DNA of 64,000 nt from Smallanthus sonchifolius (lineage: Eukaryota > Streptophyta > Magnoliopsida > Asterales > Asteraceae): assembly GCA_023525975.1 (NCBI GenBank), contig CM042030.1, forward strand, positions 31,490,350 through 31,554,349, given 5' to 3'. Shown piece after piece: positions 34,007-44,900 of this stretch. The stretch's first letter is position 1; each line of letters starts with the position of its first letter. The notes under the pieces were generated by a model. It did no database searches. It worked only from the letters and a program-made list of their open reading frames with translations, and was not told the origin of the DNA. The position numbers were made by a program, and so were the translations under genes.

Positions 34007-37000
34007 ATGGCAGGCGCGGACATAAACAACCCCAACGACAAGTTTTCCCCATATCACAACCTAACTGCATACCTAATCAAGGGCAAGAAATCCGAAGGAT
34101 TCGATGATATGATCGACTTCCTTTGTCGGTCCAAAATCCGCCATGCCCTAACAGTCAACCCAACCATCTACACTTCCCACATGGAAAATTTTTGGAGCTC
34201 AGCCGTGTATTCCACTGAACAGGGCACTCCTCAAATCAAAGGCACAGTAGACGGCAAGGAGATAATCATCACTGAAGCCAAGCTCCGCCAACACCTCAAG
34301 CTTCAGGATGAAGGGGACGCCATCTCTTACCCAAGAGACGTATACATGAGGACCTTTGTATCCATAGGGTACACTGGAAATCAAACAGAGTATACAATAG
34401 AGAAGGCACTCATGGGTCCCAAATGGAAGTATCTCTGCCACACTCTTCTCCAATGCATATCCCAGAAGAGGAGTGGCTGGAACCAACTTAGCTCCGGACT
34501 TGCGTCGGCAGTTCACGGTATGATAACAGGGGCAGGTTTCAATTTTTCCCACCTCATTCTTGAAGGTTTGAGATACAACCTTCAAGAAGGGGTGAAAGCA
34601 CAGTTCTTCATGTACCCAAGATTCTTGCAGGAAGTGTTCAATATTGAGCACCAAGATCTTTCAAAAACTGCAAGAATCTACTCAATACTGGGACATAAGA
34701 ACAACATTTTTCAGAGCATGAGAACAGTTTCATCAAAGTTCTCAGGGGCCGATGTTCCATTGTTATCTACAATGTTGAACACGCAAAGTGCCCAGGGTGA
34801 CAGTTCAGCAAACCCAGCTGATACTGATCCCACACCCTCCTCCTCACTGCCACAAATTCAAACTACTGTTTCCCTTGATCGAACCCCTGTGCATTCTACT
34901 GAGGATGCACAGGCACATACATCACTCTCCCACAGTTTGATTGCTCAACTGGAACACAGGGCCCCAGTTGCAGCCAAGTATACAAGAAAGAGGGGCAAGA
35001 GAACTCCTTCTTCTCTTGCCTCCAAGGCCCAAACCCAAGCCAACATCCCTCACTCAGAATCACAACATTCTAGTGAGAATATCATAAGGGAATGCCACAT
35101 TGTTAGAGAGACTCCTTCGGAAGTCTCTCTATTAGGATTAGGATCACTTCCCGGATCCATAGATCAGCCCTTTGAGCCATTCCTATCTTCCTTGAACTTA
35201 AGTGTTGAGGAACCTGACCAAAGTGATGTACCTTCTCCAACTACCACTATTCAGGAGGTACTGATTGGTCTTGCTTCCAAAACACCCAACCCAAGTTCTT
35301 CACCCTTGGAGGTCCACTCTGGGAGTATTGAAAGAGTGGATGTGGACGAGGCTGTCACTACTGCTGGTCCATCAACTGACCAGGAGGACAGTGACAACAT
35401 CATTAAGACCTCAACCACGGCAACTCATGGTGAGGGTGTTTCCTTGGAAACTCCCTTCACTGAGAGGAATCCCAGGCGCCAAGAAACCATGGGTGATGGG
35501 GATGCTGAGGCTAGGCCTACGGCCCCATCTAGGTCCAAGGATTCCACAACTGTGGATGAGGACAGACTGAAACTTCATAACTTGGAATTGACGGCCAGGG
35601 TGGCTATGCTAGAGGCTGAAATGTCCAAACTAAGACACCAAGTCGCTATGCATGCAGCCCATAAATGCCCAACTCTAGCCACCCCCTCTCTTGTATCAGT
35701 AGGCACCCAAACGGATGCTTACCTGTCTGCTGATGCAACCAAAAAGGGGGAGATGGTTTCTATGGAAGAAGATACAGACAGTCTGGACGACTGGATTCAA
35801 GAGCAGTCTGTTCTTCAAAGCTCACAATACAAGCCAGCTTTTGTCCAAGTTCATGACTTGCCAGCCCCAGATAACGAAGACGAAGAGATATCTGAAGACT
35901 GGCAGTTGGTCGTCAGGGCTGTCGATGAAATGCTGAATGATGCTGAAGACACAGAACAAACAAATGCATCATTCAGCATCCTTCCACAAGCAGCAGCCAT
36001 CATAAGTCATACATCTGCCCCCCACTTCACACTGACATCCACACAGCTAGAGTTTGATATTATACTAGCTTGGGGGTACGATGGGAAAACTGAGAGGTTT
36101 TGGATAGGTCGGGAGTTTAGCGGAGTAGAAGAGCTAGACTGGGATTTAATTCATCCATTTGAAATCCTTGACCTATATGATCTCATCTGCATCAACAACT
36201 CATCAGACCTCTCAGCAGACCTTTCCATTGACTTGTTCTATGACTTGATGGAGGACAACCTACCCAACTTCATAAGACTAATCAAAGAACTAAAACGGGT
36301 AGAGTCTCCTGAGTCATCTCAGGCTGCAGAAAGAAGACTGTCTCCCAACAATCTTCAAATCACAAGGAGCAGTCTTCTCAATGCAGAAGAAGTTCTGAGC
36401 CTGAAAAGACTCCTGTACAAGACAATGGTCAAGGACTTAGATGTGGTTGGATGGTCTAGCAATAAGTCCTTTGACCATAATCTTCTTCTAAGCAACAGCA
36501 CCTCTCTCACCATCAACACCAGGGACATTCTTCAGCTACCCTCAGACTTTCTACTAAAGATCTACCAACTAAGATTCAACATCTGCAACATCAATTCATC
36601 AGAGAGTCAGGGAATGATGCAAACTGTCAGAGCCCATCTTGTAAATGAAGGTTGGATTGAGGAGTATGAGTCTGTGTCAAACTCTGACACTGACTCCAAC
36701 TCATCTTCTCCCAGAGTTGACATTAATTCTGCAGCCTATGGGTTAAGATCATCAATTAAGGATCAACTAAGAGAGATAACAGATCATGAGTCCCAAACCA
36801 ACCAACCAAATGTGCTTTCCTTGTCAATCTCCGAAGATGACGATGAAGCCGAGGCTGAGATTCCAACAGTTCCACAATCAACTGTTGCTGTGATCAGTGA
36901 AGCCAGAGCAGAGGCATCCAATTTTGATAAAGGAAAGGGCACTATGACTAAAGAGGATGAAGAGAGATTGCTAAAAGAAAAGAAGGAGAAAGAAGAAAGG

Positions 37001-38332
37001 AGAAGAAAGAGAGAAGAAGAAGAAGAGATGGCTGAAGAGATGGCTTATCAAACGAAGCATCAAGAAAGAAAGACAGCCTTACTCCTAAGACAACAAACAA
37101 TCCAGCTGTATGCCAAACAGCTGGATGAGATGAAAGTTAAAATCCATGCAGGGTCTCAAGTTGAGGAAGATGAAAAACTTGCCAGACAGCTGCAGGAAAA
37201 GTTTGCCAAGGAAGAAGAAGAAGAGAATGAAAAGAAGAAGAAGGAAGATGCTAAGTTTAGAATCACTGATTCTAAATTAGCAAAAGAATTAAGGGAAGAG
37301 TGGACTGAAGCTCTGATCTCTCAAGGTGAGGATGCAGACTACCTTGAGAAACTTTCAAACAAAGAGATTTACAGAGCCTTCATGGGTCAGCAGGGTCAAT
37401 TGGCTAGCAAGAAAAAGGCTGAAGAAGAAGAAAAAGCCAAGCTACAGTCCAAGAAGACCATTGCACTGAATAAAAGAACCCATGAAGAAAGGAAGGTCAT
37501 GATTGACTTCCTTAAGGCTAGAGGAGACAGTGGAAGGAGGCTAGGTCCAATGAATTTCATGAATCTGCAAGCCCTCTACTTCAAGGTTAAAAAGGATGAG
37601 GAAGAAAGACTAGGGAAGAAAGGCTCCAAGAAAAGGGTACTTATCAAAGAAGAAGAAAAACCAAAGACAAAGAAACCCAAGCCTTCTCCCTCACCTACCT
37701 CTTCCTCAGTCCATCATCCTTCCACTCTCCTCCCCAAACCTTCCACTCCTCCACCCAACAAGTCCAAATCATCCCACCCAGCTCCCACTCATCAACAGCC
37801 TCCCTTGAAGAAATCAAAATCCTCATCTAAACCTGAAGACTCAAGAGACATTGTTGAATGGGTCTACAATCCACAGGGTCAAAGGTTTGAGATCTTCAGG
37901 GGGAGAACTGAAAGAAGAAGATCTACATACAGGTCTGTTGATGAGGTTCTGCAACTACCAGATTCAGACCTAAGAAGAATTTTGGAGCTGGGTGAAGCTC
38001 ATGAGCCTGCAAATGAGAGAGGGAAACATCTTATGCTAGCAATCAGACATTACTTCAACCCTAGCAAAGATGTGGTCATGGATATCAAACCACTCAAGTC
38101 CCACTCTCCATTTGTATCTTGGTCCTACAATGCTGACTTGGATGAGTTCACACTAACTGATGCCAAGAAGCAGCAGATGAGATGTTCAAGCAAAGCAATC
38201 TTCAGAATGCAACCCAAAGACATCAAGACTCTGTCTGAACTTCCACTGAACAATCCCAGCAAGGATCCAAGAGGATATGAGGTTGAAAGGATAGTCAGAC
38301 ACATGCAAAAGCTTCAGCAGCAAAGTGATTAG
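34007..38332 (+). CDS. C2 giant accessory ORF, 1441 residues, unknown function
   Basis: Uninterrupted; ATG in strong context (AACAATGGC). Residues about 10-245 look like a folded domain (DKFSPYHNLTAYL, FNFSHLILEGL, FMYPRFLQEVF). I recall similar sequence in many Asteraceae gene models, unverified here. A Ser/Thr-rich linker and a short coiled coil (about 525-560) follow. A charged coiled-coil region (about 975-1230) is rich in KEKKEKEERRRKR-type sequence, with a basic patch near 1210. Four divergent copies of a roughly 70-residue repeat occur at about 681-755, 809-882, 1280-1352 and 1367-1438. Shared features are an aromatic W-x-Y or W-S-S start, a Phe or Leu strand, an (I/V)LxLPxxDLxxI-like helix, and a His or Leu ending. 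No enzyme motif was recognised. It lies inside the LTRs, so it belongs to the element. A captured host gene or a Gag-accessory protein are both possible. Confidence 0.8.
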   Translation: MAGADINNPNDKFSPYHNLTAYLIKGKKSEGFDDMIDFLCRSKIRHALTVNPTIYTSHMENFWSSAVYSTEQGTPQIKGTVDGKEIIITEAKLRQHLKLQDEGDAISYPRDVYMRTFVSIGYTGNQTEYTIEKALMGPKWKYLCHTLLQCISQKRSGWNQLSSGLASAVHGMITGAGFNFSHLILEGLRYNLQEGVKAQFFMYPRFLQEVFNIEHQDLSKTARIYSILGHKNNIFQSMRTVSSKFSGADVPLLSTMLNTQSAQGDSSANPADTDPTPSSSLPQIQTTVSLDRTPVHSTEDAQAHTSLSHSLIAQLEHRAPVAAKYTRKRGKRTPSSLASKAQTQANIPHSESQHSSENIIRECHIVRETPSEVSLLGLGSLPGSIDQPFEPFLSSLNLSVEEPDQSDVPSPTTTIQEVLIGLASKTPNPSSSPLEVHSGSIERVDVDEAVTTAGPSTDQEDSDNIIKTSTTATHGEGVSLETPFTERNPRRQETMGDGDAEARPTAPSRSKDSTTVDEDRLKLHNLELTARVAMLEAEMSKLRHQVAMHAAHKCPTLATPSLVSVGTQTDAYLSADATKKGEMVSMEEDTDSLDDWIQEQSVLQSSQYKPAFVQVHDLPAPDNEDEEISEDWQLVVRAVDEMLNDAEDTEQTNASFSILPQAAAIISHTSAPHFTLTSTQLEFDIILAWGYDGKTERFWIGREFSGVEELDWDLIHPFEILDLYDLICINNSSDLSADLSIDLFYDLMEDNLPNFIRLIKELKRVESPESSQAAERRLSPNNLQITRSSLLNAEEVLSLKRLLYKTMVKDLDVVGWSSNKSFDHNLLLSNSTSLTINTRDILQLPSDFLLKIYQLRFNICNINSSESQGMMQTVRAHLVNEGWIEEYESVSNSDTDSNSSSPRVDINSAAYGLRSSIKDQLREITDHESQTNQPNVLSLSISEDDDEAEAEIPTVPQSTVAVISEARAEASNFDKGKGTMTKEDEERLLKEKKEKEERRRKREEEEEMAEEMAYQTKHQERKTALLLRQQTIQLYAKQLDEMKVKIHAGSQVEEDEKLARQLQEKFAKEEEEENEKKKKEDAKFRITDSKLAKELREEWTEALISQGEDADYLEKLSNKEIYRAFMGQQGQLASKKKAEEEEKAKLQSKKTIALNKRTHEERKVMIDFLKARGDSGRRLGPMNFMNLQALYFKVKKDEEERLGKKGSKKRVLIKEEEKPKTKKPKPSPSPTSSSVHHPSTLLPKPSTPPPNKSKSSHPAPTHQQPPLKKSKSSSKPEDSRDIVEWVYNPQGQRFEIFRGRTERRRSTYRSVDEVLQLPDSDLRRILELGEAHEPANERGKHLMLAIRHYFNPSKDVVMDIKPLKSHSPFVSWSYNADLDEFTLTDAKKQQMRCSSKAIFRMQPKDIKTLSELPLNNPSKDPRGYEVERIVRHMQKLQQQSD

Positions 38333-38350
38333 AAGAATTTTGGTTGCATC

Positions 38351-38365
38351 AGTCTAGGGGGAGTT
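38351..38365 (+). promoter_or_regulatory. C2 polypurine tract
   Basis: AGTCTAGGGGGAGTT, directly before the 3' LTR. It is the typical Copia plus-strand primer and is close to the C3 tract at 51267-51281. Confidence 0.88.
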
Positions 38366-39102
38366 TGTAGAACCAAAGACTGATTGCTACCAAATTATTC
38401 TAAGTACAATTGCTGCTGATAGGCTTATCAGCAGCAGTCAACACTTGTTGCTGCTGATAGGCTTATCAGCAGCATTCAACACTTGTTGCTGCTGATAGGC
38501 TTATCAGCAGCCTTCAACACAAGTTGCTGCTGATGGGCTTATCAGCAGCAGTATTCTCAACTTTGCTGCTGATAGCTTTATTCACTGAAGACCAAACGTT
38601 GCAGCTGACTATCCATGCCAAGCGTCTCTGACAACTTTCTGCAAAAGCAACTGCCACACTCCAAGCAGAAGGAACCTCAGTGGTGCAACCAATAAAGGAC
38701 CTTGTTGCGCGTCTCCAAGCATGCAAACAATGATGCCTAAGAAGACGCTTCAATAAAGTTATCTAGATTAGCCTTTGCGTATAATTTAGATTAATAAACA
38801 AGATCAACGGTCTGTGTTTGATCTGATCCTCAGAATCAAGGGTTTGTCTTGATTCTGAGTTACTATAAATACTGTGTAAACACTTCATAGTAAGTGTGCT
38901 TGAGTGTGCTTGAATGTGCTTTTTAGTTTGCTTTCAAAGTGCCTTGAAAGAGTTTTTGCTTGTAATCCTGTAATCACAGCAGATCAATACAACAGTGCAT
39001 TTATCAGTATTCTTGCTGTTTTACTTGTTTACTTTGTTAGTTGCTATTGTTTCCGCCAATATCAACTAGAATAGAATCACCTTGTAATCTCACGATCCTA
39101 CA
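38366..39102 (+). repeat. C2 3' LTR, 737 bp
   Basis: No difference from the 5' LTR was seen when reading both. TATA box 38863-38871, hairpin array about 38410-38577. The GACAT duplication follows. Confidence 0.97.
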
Positions 39103-40068
39103 GACATGAGTTTGTTTGTTTGCCTCCAGCCAGGTCTATCAACTCTGACTAATGTGATTAGGCTAATATTTCACCTGTTCGACCTCCAATCGAGTTAGCG
39201 CGACTAACGTGGGTGGGGCTTGTCAAGCACCAGTAGTACTACTAAACATTACCACACTAAGATTCATATTAATGGTATGATGTGAGTGTGAGGACTTTCA
39301 ATGATAGTTACAATACGCTTAGCCCCAACAATGATATCATGTGAAGTACCATAATGAAAATAGTTTACGTCATGTTTTCTCCCCCAACGGGAAAAACATG
39401 TAAAATGATGTTTGTTTGCGTACCTGTTTCTCCCCCACGGGGAAAAAAATAAAAGTATGATGGTTTGGGTACATGTTTCTCCCCTAACAGGAAAATGAAT
39501 AAAAAGGGGCCGTGAAACTCACCTGAGTTGTGTACGAGCAGTAGATAGCACCAACAAGGATGCAAGTAGGAAACACGAGAGTTTGCATGTGAACTGCTTA
39601 CGTATACCCTAAATTTATAAGCATAATAGTTTGGGATACAATGGGGTTTTATGACAACAAGGAAGATTTCAATGTCCTAGAACATACTTAGGATCAACGA
39701 GTAGACGAACTTGTCCACGGGAATAAGGATTTCTTAATATAATAATTAAGATAAATACGTTATGTGTAGAACATCTCTAATTACGAATAATATAAATAAA
39801 TATATTATTTTATAATAAGAGTCACGGGTTGAAAATAATATAAACATATTATTTTATACGAAGTCGTGGTTTGAAAATAGTATAAATCTATTATCTTAAA
39901 AGTGGGGAATTATATTAAAAATGGTTAGAAATTCAAACCCGAGCCTACGGGTGTTTTACGGGTTCAAAACACTTTTATATACTAATATAATAATATGGGA
40001 TATTGATTTTTCATTAAAAAATAGTCAAAAACGGTTTAAAAACAAAAAGGGTGTGGAGAGACTCAAAC
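39103..40068 (-). repeat. T3 3' LTR, second piece
   Basis: Contains the minus-strand LTR modules seen in T2: GTTAG / CTAAC around CGCGA (about 39195-39210), and GGGGCCGTGAAACTCACCT (about 39507). Three inverted repeats at 39370-39500 pair (T)TTCTCCC with GGGAAAA. The rest (39600-40068) is AT-rich with no coding signal. L2 interrupts it with the CAAAC duplication at 40064-40068. Confidence 0.65.
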
Positions 40069-43000
40069 TGTGACACCCGACATTTCCAAAACATCGTTCG
40101 TACACAACTTAAACGTGTTTACATTAATATGTTTCCTGAATCACTCAAAATCGTACACTCGAACGATAAAAGTCTAGCAAACATAATGCATCGATTGTTT
40201 ATACCGCAGTAATAATAAGAATTAACGGTTCATGCAGATGTAAAAATTCGTATAACGCAAACGATAACAATCAAGTATTATAATGGAAAAATATTTAGAA
40301 TTGTATTGTAAATAAACGATCATGTTCCAACGATTAAGTCTTGAATATATATTCTATGATATATATGAAAGATTCTCGTAAAAACATTTCTAGATTTATC
40401 ATTCTAAATCATTCTCTTAGAATGCGTATAAATGTGAGTGAATGCATTTACAACTAAAAATATACGAAAACTTGAACGCTTTCGTTCAAGTTCGTTAACG
40501 TGCCTAAACTAAAGATATTCATATATAAGAGTGTATATATATGTGTGTGTGTGTATATATATATAATATAATCACAACTCCGAATTTTTATCTATTAAAA
40601 CGGGTACTAATTTCGGGTCGTATATCGTGTTTATTTAAATCACATCACCATCAACACTGACGTGTCATCACTTTGCTTGACTCACACTCCACTCAAGAGG
40701 TCAAATCTCCATAATTATGACTTTCTACAAATATCCACCAAACCTCCATCTCATTTAATAACTATATATATATATACAAACGTCCCACATAATACGAACG
40801 TTGATGAAAATATCAAATGATAGGAAAATATTATGTCTCATCGTTTTATGTGATTATATGTGTAATAACGCAAATATATATATCTGATTTTTCATACGAG
40901 TTAGTTAACGCGTATTTTAATATTAATACGTGCATTACACGTTTAACGCATCTAAACTACGAACGAATATACATATACATATAAATATATATGTATATAT
41001 TAAACCCGACACATTTTTACTTATATTATCATGGTCTTGAATTTATTTATTAAACTGAGTATTTAACGGGGTATTATTTGCGGGTATTACACCACCTTTG
41101 AGTCATCATCGCCTACAACCTCCGCCATCACCTCACCATCATCTCACCCTCACCTTACCCACTCCCTCATGACAACACCATCACCATCATTAAACCTTGC
41201 CCAACACTCCACTCCTCTATCACAATCATCATAATTATGATGATTATTTAGTCAAAACCACACCCTCCAACTATATAAGAAATTAAACTACCACAAATCA
41301 AGATTTCAATCTCTGTCTCACTTTCTCTTCTCTATCGGGTCTAGACCAACACACCACACACACACATCTTCTTCCTCCATTCAATCTTTCATACAAGAAA
41401 TCAAGAGATTCAAGTGTTTGAAGGTGATTATTGCAAGAGTTCAAGCTTTGGGAACTACCTTTTAACTTTCCTTCTCCTTGCTTGCTTAAAGTGAGTGTCT
41501 ACACATCTTCATCTCCTTCATTTATACTAACATTACAAGTATTTTTGTTGTATAAAACCACCACCCAAAAGAAAACTACTTAAAAACTAGTAAAAACATG
41601 GTTTCATCTTTTAAACATGAGTGTTCTTTAAAAATACATGTACATATCTTATAAACATACTAAAATATCTAAACAAAAACCTAAACATATTGTACATACT
41701 TGTTTTTATAAGAGAAGTTAGTCAAAAAGAGAGTTGTTGGTGATTTTGTTGCACATATGTGAAGATCTTGAAATTTTGTTATTAAAACAAGTATTTGGAC
41801 ATAAGTGAAAGTATGGACATAAACCATATAGTATAAAGTGAATCATTGGATAAATATGACTTGGAATTTGTAGAACATGTCATACATAACGTAAAGATCA
41901 AGTAGATGGTAAACAAGAGTCAAACAAGTACAAATCTAAAGTAGTTGGTGATCTTGAGTGTGTTGGAAGTAAAACAGTGAGCTGGAAGAAACTAAATCCG
42001 ACTTTGGAGGGCCATATCTCAGTCCATACTCATTGAAACTGGTCGAATCCTAAGTCTAAAACTAAGTACAAAGAGTCTAAAATCCAACCCAAGTGGTCTC
42101 GTGAAATTTCGTTGGGTTTTGGTACCCCAAAATGATCATACAAGAAAATGTGTCGAATCTGTCCTTTCCAGCAGAATTTTAGTACCACTTCTAGGAGTCA
42201 TAACTTGGTCATAAAAAGTCCAAACAACATGATTCCAACTCCTAGAGTTATTATTTTGTGTCTAAATTAAAATTTGTATAAGCTCGTGTCATGGAAGTAA
42301 GCTTTGTTCAACCCACTCAAAGAAATCCCCAAGACACTCCAGAACCAAACACTGCTGCCCTCTTCTGTCCAAATAAATATTTAAAAATACTTAAACATGT
42401 CATAAATTGTTGATTAATACATTTCTGCAACCCTAATACATGTAGGTATCTGGGTATAAAATTTCATGACTAAACTAGTTCATTTGGTTAATCAAAAGGG
42501 AGACACACGGACAGCTTAAAAATCTAGAAAATATCTATAGACTAGGGTTACTTTAATATTGTAGTTTGAAGTGAATGACTACCAAAACCCTAACACGATC
42601 TATATAAGACAAATTATAGATAAGTATTTATTTTTATAACAAAAATAATGTATATGGTTGTGAATAAATACGAATACGCATCATGAACTTCAAAGACAAG
42701 TCACCAACGGTTCGTCGGGTTACACTTTCAAAACGTAACTCATGTATCACCGAGTCTAACATTTTGGGTGGATCTTATACATGTTCAACTTGTATGTTGA
42801 CATCATATTATAAGGTCTTAAGCCAACTGTAACTGTTAGGTCATGCTAAGGACAGTCTTGCATACACATCGGCCTTTCTAGCATTTACACATTGAAAGCT
42901 TATCATGTGAGTTTCATATTTATAACCATTAGCTATAGGTTAGCCTGGGATTCTATGGATAGTACTATTGGGATTGACACCCCAGTCATGGTTAGTCGCG

Positions 43001-43860
43001 CTAACCATGGGTCTCTCTGGCCAAATGACCGCATAGTGTTCAAACATTGCTCGTGAGGTATGAGCGAGGGGCAAAACACCTGTGTCATGGTTTGGTTATG
43101 CCTCATGTATGTACATATTATTTGAATTCCTAGCTAGTCTACAAATGGGTCAACATTACTTGTTTTGTTTATCATATTCATTGAAACGTTTTCATGAAGA
43201 CGGATCTGCCAATCACTTATACACCAATGGTTTTGCCATTCGTTTACGTGGAAATGTTTTTATCAATGTTTTCAAGGAAAACAATTTCATATTATGGTCA
43301 TGTACACAGTATCAATGTTTTCAGGAAAAATGACTTATTTTATGACTATGACGTTATCACATGTTTTCATTGGGAAAACTACTCGTTTTATAACTATGAA
43401 GTCATCACATGTTTTCGAGGAAAACAACCTTACATTAAACCCGTGTACATATTTTCAATGTTTTCAAGGAAAACAGTTTCGTATCATGGCCATGTACACA
43501 ATATCAATGTTTTCAAGGAAAATCACTTTACATTGCAACAATCAAACCTGTGAACTCACCAACCTTTGTGTTGACATTTTTAAGTATGTTTTTCAGGTAA
43601 TTCATAGCCATGGCATGGTTGGAATAGGTTAGCCTTTTAGATTAAACCCTAGAATAAGAAGGAGTATAATCGTCAAATCTCAAGATGGCTTTCACCTATA
43701 CATGGTTCTAGGACAATGTACAAGTTTATTATAGTTGTTGTAATGGTGTTCAATATTCAGAAGTCTTTACTTTAGCTTCCGCTGTTGTGTAATGTTACCA
43801 ATCGTTGCAACCTTAATTTATTTATTTATTCATTAAGTAAATAAATTTGGGGGTGTGATA
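40069..43860 (+). repeat. L2 5' LTR, 3792 bp
   Basis: Ends GTGATA next to the PBS. TATA box near 41272-41278. A perfect CATGGTTAG / CTAACCATG inverted repeat is at 42987-43009. It lacks 239 bp present in the 3' LTR, with the junction at TCATA, 42914-42918. ORFs at 43082-43632 fall within the hairpin array and are not called. Confidence 0.9.
43268..43523 (+). repeat. Six-unit GTTTTC/GAAAAC hairpin array in L2 5' LTR
   Basis: Units start at 43268, 43317, 43363, 43411, 43460 and 43509, a 46-49 bp period. Arms GTTTTC / GAAAAC enclose 2-5 bases. Spacers also share ATGGYCATGTACACARTATCA-like sequence. Confidence 0.85.
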
Positions 43861-44845
43861 GATTGGTATCAGAGCAATGGTTTTAGCGAATTAGGTTTCC
43901 TTAGTGATACCTAGGCTCTAACCGGACTCATTTAGGGACCAAGATTTCTAAGACTTGCATCACACTAAGAACACATGAGACTCGAGTATAGGAATTCCAA
44001 TCGTTGCCGAACTAGTTGCGTAGACTATTAGTGTATGGAATTACACTAGGGTATTATTAGTTACATTATTACATAATACAATTACATGGCACATGTAACG
44101 AACACTTAAACATACAACAATGTGGATTTAATAGACACTCACAACGTTTCTCAACAAAGTATCACTATTCAGATTACGCGCCAAGGATAACAGGTACTCA
44201 ACACACTGTAACCCTAGAAGATCGGGTTACGAGCTGAGCTTGAGCGACGACGGCAGCAGTCATCAGTTACCGATCTAAGTATCATAACAGGCTAACCCCG
44301 TACCAGAATCTGTACCTATACCTGCATGACACCTACAACTACTCTAGCCATGGGGGCATTTTCTTTCTGACATATGTGCGGTATAAATACTCTTCTTCAT
44401 GAGTTTCCGGATCGGATGCCTAGACTTTCACTATGAGATACGACAGACAGGATTGCCTAAACGGGACTGAACCCGGGTGGGATAAGCAGGACTAAACGGG
44501 AGAGAACTCCATGGGTCAGGAGACCTAGAGATTCATCAGGATCATGTGGATCCATGCATACATACAGATTTGGAGCAGGAGTTGCTCGACACTGATTTGA
44601 GAATGTACACATAGTGCTTGACAACCATACACATTTTATTCTTGAGATACACTGGTGGTGCCTCTCTACCATTAACCCCATCCGGTAACAACCATATTCA
44701 GCAGACTCATGAGTATTGGAATACATAATTAAGAATAATTCGATAGGACATTACACACTCCTGCACAAATGTGCAAACGCAATCTAATGAACACTTTAAA
44801 TCTAGTTTAATTAGAAGCTTGGGATAGAAGAAAGACCACAGGGAT

Positions 44846-44900
44846 CATGCAAAGTTATTATCATTACGGGTGCACACGTAGTCATAATATGCGGTGCATG
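44846..44900 (+). other. Leader hairpin with GGTGCACA loop (L2 copy)
   Basis: Outer arms CATGCA (44846-44851) and TGCATG (44895-44900). Inner arms TTATCATTACG and CGTAGTCATAA with one G-U pair and one C-C mismatch. Loop GGTGCACA. Confidence 0.72.

Larger units (their letters stand above)
30398..39102 (+). mobile_element. C2: non-autonomous Copia-type element with a giant accessory ORF
   Basis: 737-bp LTRs that appear identical, PBS for tRNA-iMet, polypurine tract, and the target duplication GACAT at 30393-30397 and 39103-39107. The interior (7231 bp) encodes a truncated gag, a coiled-coil zinc-knuckle protein and an intact 1441-residue protein. No protease, integrase, RT or RNase H motif is present in any frame. 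Identical LTRs mean very recent movement, which must have used enzymes supplied by another Copia element. A related LTR fragment is at 1-721. Confidence 0.93.

Noticed and set aside
34007..38332. Giant ORF as a resident host gene
   Set aside because: It lies between identical LTRs with a matching target duplication, so it was inserted as part of C2.
43082..43632. Overlapping ORFs in L2 LTR, repeated at 50121-50671
   Set aside because: They occupy two frames of the same hairpin array, start at no conserved site, and recur only because LTRs are duplicated.
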